Part shown: positions 1 to 10,346 of the stretch, piece after piece
Layout of the letters: each line of letters begins with the position of its first letter
How positions within the stretch are numbered: position 1 is the first letter of the stretch
Notes under the pieces: generated by a model
Databases searched by the model: none
What the model was told of the DNA's origin: nothing
The model's input: only the letters and a program-made list of their open reading frames with translations
Program-made: the position numbers and the translations under genes
Assembly: GCF_932276165.1 (NCBI RefSeq)
Contig: NC_063982.1
Coordinates: forward strand, 2,063,501 to 2,127,500
DNA from: Plutella xylostella
Taxonomy: Eukaryota > Arthropoda > Insecta > Lepidoptera > Plutellidae
Length of the DNA: 64,000 bases
Direction: 5' to 3'

Positions 1-940
1 TAATGTACCCTATTCCTTAGCAGCCTAGGCATTCAGCGACCAAGCCAATCTGACTGACCAATGTTTTCATCACACTGCAAACCCTAGAAACCTAAGCCCT
101 AGTGTTAGACAACTAAGACATCTTAAAACCGAGTCCAAATAAGGGCAAGGTTAAGAAGCCTCTCATCCCATACCTGACCCGTAAAGGTCTTCAAACAGCG
201 TTAACATCAAAAATGGTTAATTACTACACAGATGCCTATCGCCTGGACGGAGGAAGGCCAGCATCATGCCGGCTGAAGGACGTGTCAGCCATTGTATGGT
301 AATTGTGGCTGGTGTAGGGTGACGGCAATCTACGGTGTTTGGTGGGACTCTTCGTAGAAGTGGTTAGGATAGAGCAGTAGAGTCAATAGGGCAAATTTTA
401 AAACCTTATGCGTAGATAAATTTGAAATGATCAATTTACAAAGTGGGTAAATGTCGTCTGTCAGATGTTTGCTTTTTATATTGACAGATATGGCTGTACT
501 AATGGTAATGCATTTATTAGTCCTTGAAGTTTGTATTTTCTTGTGTATTATTTTGGTGTGTGGTGCCGGATACCGAATAAAGATTTTTTTTATCTTTTAT
601 CTGAGTTAAGTATAGCAAACTATGTTTTTTTTTGCCAATGAAGCCGAATCGCTTAGTTTCTCTAATATTTTTCGGCATAAAAGAAGAGATAGCACAAAAT
701 AGTTTTTAAACTTTAACCCATGCTCATGGAGTTAAGAACGAATAGTTTATTTTTTAATTAGCCATGTCTTCTCAAGGTAAATAAATATGGTCACCCTACT
801 CGTCTCGGTGTATGACTTAGTAGGTAGAAAAGCTTGTAAAAACTTGCCACGCGGTAGCTGGTGGAAAGTGTTAACTATATTTAGTTATTACTGTGAGTAC
901 CTTTAATGATTGTAAACTTTAGTTTAAGTTTAGTATGACA
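1..940. other. non-coding, probable Dll 3' intron with old repeat debris
   Basis: No coding sequence recognised. The end of the stretch at about 480-600, with GGTGCCGG followed by AATAAAGA and a T-rich run, resembles the 3' end of an old LINE but is too short to classify. It lies downstream of the last visible Dll exon on the minus strand, so it is most likely intron sequence before the missing 3' homeobox exon. Confidence 0.4.
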
Positions 941-943
941 ACT

Positions 944-1192
944 GAATGGTGTAGTGGTTAGTGACTCTGACTGCTATGCCGAAGGTCCCAGGTTCGATTA
1001 CCGGCTGGGGCAGATATTTGTTTAATGACAGATATTTGTACTCGGGTCTTGGGTGTTGATATTTAGTATCTATCTATCTATGTATTTGTGTAGTTATATC
1101 AGCTGTCCGACACCCATAACACAGGTTCTGCCTAGCTTGGGGTCGGATGGCCGGGTGTGAGATGTCCCCACATATTATTATTATTTATAGGA
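944..1192 (+). mobile_element. tRNA-derived SINE, family 1
   Basis: The left part is tRNA-like: an A-box-like GTAGTGGTTAGTG and a B-box-like GGTTCGATTAC, ending in a GGGGCAG segment. A unique body follows, then a 3' end GATGTCCCCACAT with an (ATT)n tail. The same head, body and tail recur at 47145-47775, which defines the family. This is a SINE copy, not a functional tRNA gene: the acceptor stem does not close and the sequence continues into the SINE body. Confidence 0.75.
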
Positions 1193-1200
1193 ATCAAAAC

Positions 1201-1345
1201 TGCTGGGATTGGCGAGGTTTCGAATGGACACTACGAACAGGCCGACGTAGGGTGGGACGCCCCTTGGACCGACCAGGGAAGGTAGTGGATAGACGGGGCG
1301 AGGACAGAGTGTGCTCTTGGGAGATTCCTAAGTCAAGCATTGGGT
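1201..1345 (+). pseudogene. LINE C-terminal coding fragment
   Basis: The plus strand reads ...RRRVGRPLDRP...EDRV.SWEIP. This is a decayed form of the RR(S/V)GRPPARWTDDL...AEDRVLWRSLGEAYVQQW ending found at 19395-19545, 23672-23826 (minus), 28021-28157 and 51366-51522 (minus). It is the 3' scrap of a non-LTR retrotransposon ORF2. The frame is degenerate and there is no start. Confidence 0.5.
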
Positions 1346-2873
1346 GAAGATAGTAAAAGAAAAAATTTAATAATAAAGACTATGGAACAATCCTAACAAA
1401 CATAATATCACTGCGATGATTTTGAAAAATCAAAAACTTGAGTTTTTGAGTTGTGTCCCTATATTACCGAGGGTGCAATATTACTTAATATTGCTGTGGT
1501 ACTAACTAGGACTATAGAGTTTGGCCCTGGCATATCATAGGTAACCTAGACCCGTAGGTACTGAGGTGAACAAAAACAGTTACCTACCAATATTCCCATA
1601 CAAATCTCACAATATGCATTTAAGTACAAAGCCCACACAAATGAAGGCAGAGTGTTGATAAATATAGTGGGTTAAGAGACAATATTTTAAATAGAGAGAA
1701 TAATATTTTAGCTAGCTACGTATTTTCATTATTGTCTTAAATTTTTTGGTGTTTTTTGGTAGATGGATAAGTTATGTAAGTTTAAACATCAAGTAAAAAG
1801 GGTAAGTGTAGTAAGTGCATCTATAGAATAAGACAAGTAACTAATTCCATAGAACATAAATGTATAGCATTTACACCAACCTACCCAAATATCATGTAAA
1901 AATAATATAATTTCTTGTGAAAGTTTTTAGTCTTCAACTGCAATTTTCCCTATAACTTTTTTCCTGCAAAATTACACTGGTATTTTTTTTTAATTTCCTT
2001 TGGTAAGCAATTACATATGTACTCACGACTGTAATCCCCGAAGAGGTATTCAGAGGTGGCTCACAAGTGCCCACTTTTCGCAGCACATTTGTACTCACGT
2101 GATTGGTTGCGAACCATATCGCCGTTTGGTAAGCAATTAATTAATTATTATTGACATCACTATATGAATCAATAATCTATCCTCCTTATAGCCACATCAT
2201 TGTTTGGACCCCTGCGCAGTCGCGTGAAACAGTTTTTGTACTTACCGACATTTCCCTGATAATACCACTAACACATTCAAAATCCACCCTTATTTGCATG
2301 AAATAAAGTTAACTTTCAAACGCATCGGACTGTCCAGAATACTAAAGAAAAACTCGCCATACTGATGTCTATCAGACTTGCCATTGACTAACAGTTTAAC
2401 TGAAGATAAAAATCTGCAGTCAAATTCTTGCTGTTTTTAATTAATGTTGGAAATTGTTGCATTTTTTGATTGAACCGTTATGGTGACTAGGTCACTCCGA
2501 CAAAATCTGGACAGCTACCAAACCGCCATCGCGTAATACCAAGAGCTATAGGTTTCATGTATGTACCTATAGATAATACATGTATCGGCTGTGTATCTTA
2601 TATCTTACAGTTATTAAGTTTTTTGATGTGTTACCGTCATAGATTTTTATGTAGGTAGGTTATTATATCGGGAGGGTTCTTTATCAATGATCTATCTGTA
2701 CTTTATATGTATAAGAAGATTTCAGGTGTTTCAATGTTTATACCCTGATTGAATTAGGGAGTATGGAGTATGAGTAGGGAGTAGGGGCTAACAATTGAAC
2801 GAGTGCTCGGTAGAGGATACTGTATGTAGGTGTACTTAGGGTAAGACTTATGGTTATGATGATCTATGATAAT
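1346..2873. other. non-coding AT-rich intron sequence
   Basis: No gene or clear mobile element recognised. Contains short GTAGGTA-type tracts common in Lepidoptera. A CGCACA/GTACTCACG segment occurs twice around 2020-2100 as a short local duplication. Confidence 0.4.
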
Positions 2874-3285
2874 ATGAGATATTGGTATTTCGCTTCATTG
2901 AAGACACTTGTCTTGATAGGTATTTAACTTGATTCTGCCAGTGTCCACTACAAACAAATATTATCCTAACTAATCCTAACTAATATTATAAAAGGGGAAA
3001 GTAACTGTGTCTGTCTGTTTGTCTGTCTGTTACTCTTTCACGCGAAAACTAATGGACGGATTTGAATGAAAATTCGTATGCATATGGTCTAGACCCTGAG
3101 AAAGAACATAGGCTACTTTTTATCCCGGAATTCCCACGGGAAAACTTTTTAAGGCGATGCGAAGCTTGCGGGAACAGCTAGTATGGGATATTGGTATTTC
3201 ACTTGATTGAAGACACTTGTCTTGAGAGGAGAAATTAATTAACTTCACTTGATTCTGCCAGTGTCCACTACAAACAAATATTATC
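2874..3285. repeat. direct duplication flanking a Helitron-like insertion
   Basis: A segment of about 90 bp at 2874-2963 (starts ATGAGATATTGGTATTTC, ends CAAACAAATATTAT) is repeated at 3183-3285 with some differences and a short insertion (AGGAGAAATTAATTAAC). The Helitron-like element 2964-3181 sits exactly between the two copies. This is far longer than a normal target-site duplication. Confidence 0.8.
2964..3181 (+). mobile_element. Helitron-like (Lep1-type) non-autonomous element
   Basis: Starts TCCTAACTAAT after an A. It contains a (TCTG)n stretch and the CTCTTTCACGC core, and ends GCGGGAACAGCTAG followed by T. TC...CTRR ends with insertion between A and T are Helitron hallmarks. Non-coding. 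One of eight or nine copies in the window; the start carries an extra CCTAACTAAT unit. Confidence 0.75.
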
Positions 3286-4385
3286 ATTACATAAAATTGC
3301 GTTTATATTCTAATTTTAATTCGCAAAGGGCACATAACTTTCGTTTCGCGGCAGATACAAACATGAAAGAGCGGCAATTTTATTAATTTGCTTAACAGTA
3401 AATGAGTCATATCTAGAAACTTGTTCCACAGGATGCGAACCTGTCAGCGGGCTGGCGCAGCTCCCGTACGACCTAGCAATACTGACCCTGTTTTGTAAAT
3501 ATTATTGTAAACATATATGTGTCTGCTATGACATGGCCATAGTTAAACTAAAGAAGTAGATGCAATAGATATAGTTTAGTATGAAAAGTGCATCCACTGA
3601 AGGCTATTTGAGGTAACGTGCAGCAAAAACTTTTGAATGCCTTAGGAAAGTTTGACAGTAGACTGCGATGGCTGTGATGGTGATAATAAATAATGAATTG
3701 ATAATAGGTAATTATTACCATTGTTATCTGATATCTGCCCTATTGAGTGTGAAAGGTACTCGCAACATGCCAGGTTGGTCATAATTTAAAATACTAAGAT
3801 GTTAGAACTAATATTTATGTTACTTTTGGATGTAACAATTAAAATAAATGTTTGTTTGTGTAGGCGCCCGTGGGATGATTTCGTATTGCATGAATCATAA
3901 GATTCGTATTGTACGAGTAAAGGAAATAGGTACTAAATTATTAATGTGATGATTGATAATAATAATTAATATATTTTTTTTTTAATCTACCTTTCATATT
4001 TTTTTTCAATTAGGTACAAAATATAATTATGGTCGAATTGGGTCATAACTTCAGTTCCCAGTTGGTCTCACACGAGATCAACATTGATACGCAGAGCTAA
4101 TATCCTGGTCGTTAAATGCAATATTTCTAGTCAAGTCTAGCTCAAAGGGCTGCTATCTAGATGACCTGATTTTTAATATATTTTTTAAGCATCGTATGAC
4201 GCAAATAGTATAATTAATACTTTGTGTTTTAATATGTTTAAATTTAAATCAAAATACAAGCCTAAAGAGGTACCTTTATTGCCAATTCGGAGTAAGTATA
4301 ATATGTAATGTAATACAGTGTGTTTAACCATAAAATTTATACGGACCCTTATTTACACCTGTCCCCTACGTTTAATTTTGTTCTA
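3286..4385. other. non-coding intron sequence
   Basis: No gene recognised. AT-rich with short runs only. Nothing in it is clearly repeated elsewhere in the window. Confidence 0.35.
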
Positions 4386-4702
4386 CAGGGTGCTGCCAAA
4401 TACTTAATAATACAAAAGGAGATCACAGAATTGCAAAAGGTAAGTACAGGTCATAGAAATTCATATCCCCATAAGTCCAAACAAATAATAACCATAGAGT
4501 TTCTAGAAGCTTCACCGACAGTATGTCAAAACTCTACCTGTGCTACCATAATAAACTTTAAACACTGTCTAACAAGTGTTTAAAACGAAATTTGACAGAT
4601 TTTGTAGGCGTTTGACAGCGGTAAACACCTGTTAAAAACTCTCTAAGTTTTTGTGTTAAGGCCCTACAGCTCTACATATTTCATCATTAATGCAACACCC
4701 TG
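4386..4702. mobile_element. TA-flanked MITE (CAGGGTG ends)
   Basis: Terminal inverted repeats CAGGGTGCTGCC at the left and GCAACACCCTG at the right are flanked by TA on both sides, as for Tc1/mariner-type insertions. The same CAGGGTGYTGC ends occur on the element at 45112-45277, and CAGGGTGTCCC on the large foldback at 55549-58540. The 87-codon open frame inside has no family resemblance and is not called as a gene. Confidence 0.6.
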
Positions 4703-6743
4703 TAAACTGGCTTATGCACGCTGTATTCCAGAAGGCTTATAAAAGGAGGTTGTTCTAGAATTAGAATAAGGTGGGCGTATTAGCTTCTGCATAGAATTTA
4801 TTATACAAAAAGATAATATTTCAAACACTTGTAGCCGTCCTACAGGCTATCTAGGTATCTAGTCAGTGTAGAGTGTAGACGTTAAGTAAACCAACAGTCC
4901 ATAGTCTATGGTCAGTTTAAATGATAATAAAACTGAAATACTTCATAAACAAAAGAACGTGTGGAATAAAAACTGGCAGCCTGTGCCGTCATGTATTTTA
5001 AAAATATATTGATGTCTATGGCATGCATCAGGCAGCTTGAATAAAGAACACTCAAATGTCTTAGGCACAGAAGCTGCCCACTTTAACAGTAGCGTATTTT
5101 TTTCCTTTTTGTTCCAAAGACAATATTGTCCCTAAAGTGCCTAGTCATAGATATTGACGAGCGGCGATTGGTAGACGGCGGCAGTTTGACAGCCAATCAG
5201 GGGCGTGATTTTGAAATTCGAAAGTCATCTTTCTTAACATTTGTAAAGGTGACGCTGCACTATGTTTGTTCTTATTCTTAGCCTCTTACCGATTGGCTTG
5301 AGATTTTGTTATGTATTCAAACTTATGTAGGTATCGATCGATAGTCGATACACATCCTTATATTTTTGCTTGATTTTTTTATTAGCATTTTTTAATCTCA
5401 TCGTATTTTAAGTCTAAGGTCCCTTGGTGTAGTTTTTTATCTGTTTCATCTTAGTAACTATTTTCAATCTAAATTCGTAAGCCATCGCGGATGTGTATAG
5501 CCGTTCCAAACATTAGATAGAGAAGAAACAATGGTCTAAATTGGAAAATCGCTCGGATCCAATTGTAAACAATTAAATTCGATTGAGGGTTCGCAGCTTC
5601 TGCGCTACCGACGAATAGAGCGCAGTGCTGCCAACTTTATAAAACTTTAATGTCTAAAAAGTTTGGTACTCAATCTATGGATATTATAAACCACTGCATA
5701 GCTAAATATTTAAATGAATTTTCATCATTGAAACATCATTGACAATCAATCTGCATAAACCTACATTATGTTCAATAAAAAATATAAGTAAATACTTATA
5801 ATACGTTATTTATGTTGTACTTATACGATTTGACAAAGTTTTTTTTTTCATAGACAAAAAACTGAATATTTTTTTAACAAAAGTGTGTCAAGCCAGCAAA
5901 TTCATATTTTCGGTGTCGGTGACACAATCGGATTCAAACATGGCACAGTCACGCGACGACACCGCTCACACAAACTTTCTAAATTCAAATTCGAACACCG
6001 TTATTCTTCTTTTTCTCACTGGCCATTACTATTTTTGTGCTCATGCAATGTACACTTTTCGTCACACTCGCGAGTTTTATTAAGTTGAGGAATCAAAGGG
6101 GAGACGGGCGGTGTGACGTAAAAGTCATCCATCATAATTTTGTTCTGAGGAATGATGTTTCCAATGGGCACAAATTAGTTTTTTTTTTTCATTGCACAAG
6201 GACCGTACAGCGGTAGCTTTACTGTCCGTCTGTTTTTTGTTTTACTGTAACTTAAAGTTTTTTTTTAAAGTTATTTGTGATATTCCTAGTTCGTCAAAAA
6301 TCGTCACTTATCTACTTTTTTATGGGAAATATAGTTTTTTTTTCTGTCGTGTTGTGACAGTCGCTGATGGCTTTAACGATAATATTAACAATCAATCAAA
6401 ATAAAAAAAAACCTCGGCTCAAAATTGACGAAACACCATAAAGACACTTGCTCTACAACTTGTTCGAAAACCAAAAAAAAAACTCAAAACTGGTCGGAAA
6501 GTTCATACCCCAAAACGGGTATTGTTGTCATGTAAAGTCGGTCATGGTATTCTGGACCGGCCAGCTGGTTTGATTAGATTTTTATAATTACTTATAGGAA
6601 TGGGCGTGACCAATCATAGAGATAGAAATTTTGTGGGAAATCGATGAAGACGATAGTATTTTTATGTTGCATAAAGGTTTAGTGTACTTACCTTAAAACC
6701 CCCGATAGTGATATGGAATCGGGTCTATAATAGATGTTTAATA
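4703..6743. other. non-coding intron sequence
   Basis: No gene recognised. Short open frames at about 5883-6404 are AT-rich, overlapping and lack any domain. Around 5150-5230 is a small G+C-richer patch (GCGGCGATTGG...CCAATCAGGGGCG) that could be a repeat end or regulatory; nothing decides between these. Confidence 0.35.
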
Positions 6744-6928
6744 CACTCACGGGCAATGAAAAGGTTCCACTGAGAAATGCACCAAATTACTCCCAAACAG
6801 AAAAGAATAGCTTAATGATGCACATTTGAATGAAGTAGGTACATTTATCAACATCAGGATATTACCAACTAAAAACTGTAATATTTTGTTAAAATTTAGA
6901 ATTATATCTTTTTCATTGCCCGTGAGTG
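6744..6928. mobile_element. MITE with CACTCACGGGCAATG ends, TA target
   Basis: Left end CACTCACGGGCAATGAAAA and right end TTTTCATTGCCCGTGAGTG form inverted repeats flanked by TA. This is the most intact member of a family also seen at 46218-46440, 47908-48106, 48114-48514, 53619-53836, 62113-62342, 63232-63436 and as a remnant at 37489-37579. Internal marks shared by copies include GGAGTAAT...GGTG and ATCAGGATATTACCAACTAAAAA. Non-coding; probably mobilised in trans by a Tc1/mariner-like transposase. Confidence 0.75.
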
Positions 6929-8411
6929 TAGCTGAGCCAATTTTGAAAAACATGACAAATTTATCAATTTTGCCCAAAGACATACACAGCTCACAAAATA
7001 AACTTGTTAAGTATAGTAGTTAATTGAGAATACTTAACAATAAACATCGAATTATTCAGGCAAATGGTAAAAACAATTAGCATTTAGCACAAAATCGAGA
7101 CACAAACTCTGACTAATGGCGGAATGTAAATGGAAAAATTACACATGCTACCTTATTAACTCATAATCGGATTAAAACACCGCACGATGCTGGTGCAAAA
7201 AAACGCAAGTGAAATGTCAAATACAGAGAAACACTGCAACAATACCCCATAAACATCACTAAGACAAATCCAATAATTTATTGTCTATTGGCAAAAAGTT
7301 CGTTTCTTGAGGTTGGTAAGAATTGCACAAATGTTGGTGTCAGAAAGAGACGGAAAGTGTTCTATTCCGCTGTTTTTGTTTCACGTCGAATCGAATTGAT
7401 GCACTGGTAGGGATGGGATAGGTTATCGAGATAAAGCAAAAGTTTTGCTAAAGTGGTTGGTATAGTAAGCCTACGTGGTTCAGTGGATGGTGGTTCATCC
7501 TGAAAAACTTTTTTCTACGACTTAATAATAATATAAAATTAGTTATTGGAAAAAAATTAACACTCCGTAATGATAAATTTTGATGATATTAAAATAATAA
7601 TCTGCTTTAAATGTGATTTTGTAATATTTTTTTTACTGTGCATCCAAGCTATTATTAAAAACATTATACTTACAAAAACATTACCGTCCTCCTTCGGCAG
7701 TCGGGTAAAAATACAAAGAAGGACGAATCGCCTAAAAACAATTCCTTCCAGTCAAACATTCAGAACATGTTTTAAAACTGTCGATATCGATAAATAAACA
7801 TAATCTAATATCCACATCTACCCCATCACTATCGTTCGTCGGGCCGGGCTCATCAAAGCCAGACAATAACTGAGAAATATTAAATTATAATAAAATTAAC
7901 TCGAATACATTTTTTACCCCGATAACGGGTGTAGTAATACGAACAAATAGACATTTCTTGTTGCTCTTTTACATATAAGTATTTTGAAAAACAAAGCAGT
8001 GTTTTGTTTTAATGAAAAAAAGTTAGGTTATCTTTTTAGATTATCTGTAATTAAAGTCGGTGGTTATTGGATGTAGAGGTTCTAAGTAGGTTCAAAATAA
8101 TATCGATGGCGCTTATTTATGTTTTTGTTTTTACGTTTTTTAATATAGTACCTGAATGAAATTAAATGCAAATTTATCTGACGTGGTTAACAGCAGTTAC
8201 CTAACGGATAAAATACTATGAGTATGAAGTTTTTCTTTTATTTAAAAATAATAATTTTAGTGTACTTAATAAACTTCATGAATTTCAGCCTTTAAATCGG
8301 TATACCAAACTGTAATTTTTTCTGCTAGGTACAGTATAAGAAATCTGACCTCTCTCAGAAGCATTGTTACTATGAGAGGGCGGTCAGGTTTCTCTGCACA
8401 TGACCGTACCA
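6929..8411. other. non-coding intron sequence
   Basis: No gene recognised. Contains a short imperfect hairpin at about 8342-8395 (AATCTGACCTCTCTCAGA / CTGAGAGGGCGGTCAGGTT-like arms) of the kind left by a small MITE. Confidence 0.35.
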
Positions 8412-8618
8412 TCCTAACTAATATTATAAATGCGAAAGTAACTGTGTCTGTCTGTCTGTCTGTCTGTTACTCTTTCACGCCAAAACTACTGAACCGATTT
8501 GAATGAAATTTGGTATACATACGGTGTAGACCCTGGGAAAGAACATAGGCTACTTTTTATCCCGGAATCCCCACGGGAAATCTCTTTAAGGCGAAGCGAA
8601 GCGCGCGGGAACAGCTAG
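8412..8618 (+). mobile_element. Helitron-like (Lep1-type) element
   Basis: Complete copy: A|TCCTAACTAATATTATAAA at the start, a (TCTG)5 stretch, the TTTTTATCCCGGAAT core, and GCGCGGGAACAGCTAG|T at the end. No coding capacity. Same family as 2964-3181, 18392-18638 and the minus-strand copies further right. Confidence 0.8.
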
Positions 8619-9896
8619 TATATTATATTTTTCACCTGCCACCTCTACCACAACGTGTCTCTACGTAGCTCTCACGGATGCGCCTCCACACTCGAACTCG
8701 TATACGATAACGATTACTAATTCATCACGGTGACACGACGATGACGAATCAATCCGAATCGAGCGACGAGAATCGAATTGAGAATCGAATACGGCTTCGA
8801 GTCGGCATCGTATTGGGCAACGGAAACTTACTCTAAAGGTTGATAAATAAAAAACGAACGAGTGTTGACGAAGCTAGAGCCCGTTGGATGATTAGTAGCT
8901 TTTATATTTTTATATGTAGTTTGCACCCTCTTTTGCCAAAAAGGTAAAGAAATTTATACAAAAATACTTATGAAAAAAGTTCTCAGTACAAAAGTTCTCA
9001 ATACCTATGTTATTTTCATGATTTCTGGGGCTTTAGTTGACAACTGAAACTGGATCTAACCGTATACATATAGGTCTAACTTACTTACCAAAATCAAAAA
9101 TAAAAAACGTATTCTTAAAGCACATGATTTTCATTAAAAAGTATTTTCTTTAGCAACCAAGCTGTTATCGTCACTCTGTTGAAAAGAAAAAAAAACATGT
9201 CTTTTTAATTGCAGGTTACGGAGAATCTACGCACCGTACGTTTGACGTTATCCTTACAATCTATATTCACTCGTATTATCAAGGATTAAGAGCTATTTTT
9301 GAGTAGCGGTTGTGTTTGTAGAGGAAAAATATATTTAAAAAAAACTTGAGTCTTTAATTATATGCCTAGTGACATGATGGCTGTATGTTATGTTGTCTAT
9401 AGTATTTTTTTTATCCACAGCTGTTAGATAAAGTTGTGTTACGCATTTATCGTATCCGTTATTTTAGTCACCTATTTTTTATATGAGACTTAGGTTTTTT
9501 GGGACCTGTTTCCTTTAGTGTTATTAGTTATAAAACAATGCTAAGTAGTTTGGCTCTTCTGTTAATCAAATCAATTAGACTATTTTTGCAATTTTAATGA
9601 AGAAACTTGACAGCTTGGCGTGGCTTGGCATTACTATAAGCCTACTATAACCAGCATTCAGCCTTAAAATATACCTTTCATGGTCCTCCTCCAAAGACAA
9701 AATCCCTTTTACAAACCGAGATAAATTTGTAAAAAAATACGTCAGAGGACTAAGGTTACCGACATAGCGGCTGGTCACATTTGCCGAAGAACCGATATAT
9801 TTTATACGATGAATAAAAAAGCAAATTATTTACTTTGGTACAAGTAAACAGTAAAAAATAAAAAAAAACAAGGAGGTACAGTAAAATAAAACATAC
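8619..9896. other. Dll intron next to the homeobox exon
   Basis: Intron downstream (minus strand) of the homeobox exon. About 8690-8830 is built of repeated GAATCGA/CGAATC words (ATCCGAATCGAGCGACGAGAATCGAATTGAGAATCGAA), a local degenerate repeat. I looked on the minus strand here and to position 1 for an exon encoding V-K-I-W-F-Q-N-R-R and found none. Confidence 0.5.
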
Positions 9897-10084
9897 CTGC
9901 GTTTGCGTTAACCCTAAACTGGCCGCTAGCTCCGCTCGCTCTGGCAACGCCAGGTACTGAGTCCTCTGGAACCTTCTGTTGAGCTGCTGCAGCTGTAGAC
10001 TGGAGTATATGGTCCTGGGCTTCCTCATCTTCTTGCCTTTCCCGTTGACCCGGAGCCCGGGGTCGTCTGACAGACCGCATTTCT
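9897..10084 (-). CDS. Dll: Distal-less homeobox protein, exon with homeodomain residues 1-44
   Basis: Internal exon of 188 nt on the minus strand. The acceptor is TTTGTCAAACAG at 10085 and up; the donor is CAG|GTATGT at 9896/9895. It reads (E)KCGLSDDPGLRVNGKGKK, then MRKPRTIYSSLQLQQLNRRF and on to LGLTQTQ. This is the Distal-less/Dlx linker and the homeodomain through helix 2 and the start of helix 3. The exon stops after Gln44; recognition-helix residues 45-60 (W48, F49, N51, R53) must come from the next exon, outside the window. A homeobox intron at 44/45 is the known Dll arrangement. The exon starts with AG, completing a Glu codon with the final G of the upstream coding exon. Dll is a nuclear transcription factor for appendage outgrowth and, in butterflies, eyespot formation. 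The family assignment is firm. Confidence 0.96.
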
Positions 10085-10214
10085 CTGTTTGACAAAAAAA
10101 GTGGGGTTAGGATTTTAGGGTTGGCAGTTTTGTTTTTGGCGGGATTGTAAAATAGATGTTATTATTATAGTGTTAGCAGTGGTAATTTACCACCCACGAA
10201 TATTTAAATACTTA

Positions 10215-10346
10215 GGCCCTGTATAACAATGTCTGGATAATGTAGGATAAAAGACATGCTGTCATCTGTCTAAAACATAACAGAGAGTGACAGCATGTAT
10301 TTTTATCCCACAGATATCTTTTATCCAGACATTGTGAAACAGAGGC
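10215..10346. mobile_element. hairpin MITE with GGGCCTGT-type ends
   Basis: The sequence can fold on itself: GGCCCTGTATAACAATGTCTGGAT... at the left matches, inverted, ...ATCCAGACATTGTGAAACAGAGGC at the right, with an inner GACATGCTGTCA / TGACAGCATGT pair. TTA precedes the left end. It is a diverged relative of 41740-41870, where both flanks are TTA, the target of PIF/Harbinger-type elements. Confidence 0.65.

Noticed and set aside
944..1010. Possible tRNA gene (also at 47145 and on the minus strand at 44840-44907 and 59270-59338)
   Set aside because: The tRNA-like heads continue into SINE bodies shared between copies, and the acceptor stems do not pair. They are SINEs, not tRNA genes.
1..9896. 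Search for the Dll exon encoding homeodomain residues 45-60
   Set aside because: No minus-strand stretch reading K-I-W-F-Q-N-R-R with splice sites was found by eye, so the exon is taken to be outside the window.
9826..10095. 89-residue minus-strand frame MSNREMRSVRRPRAPG...
   Set aside because: An out-of-frame reading of the Dll homeobox exon; the homeodomain frame with correct splice phases is the real one.
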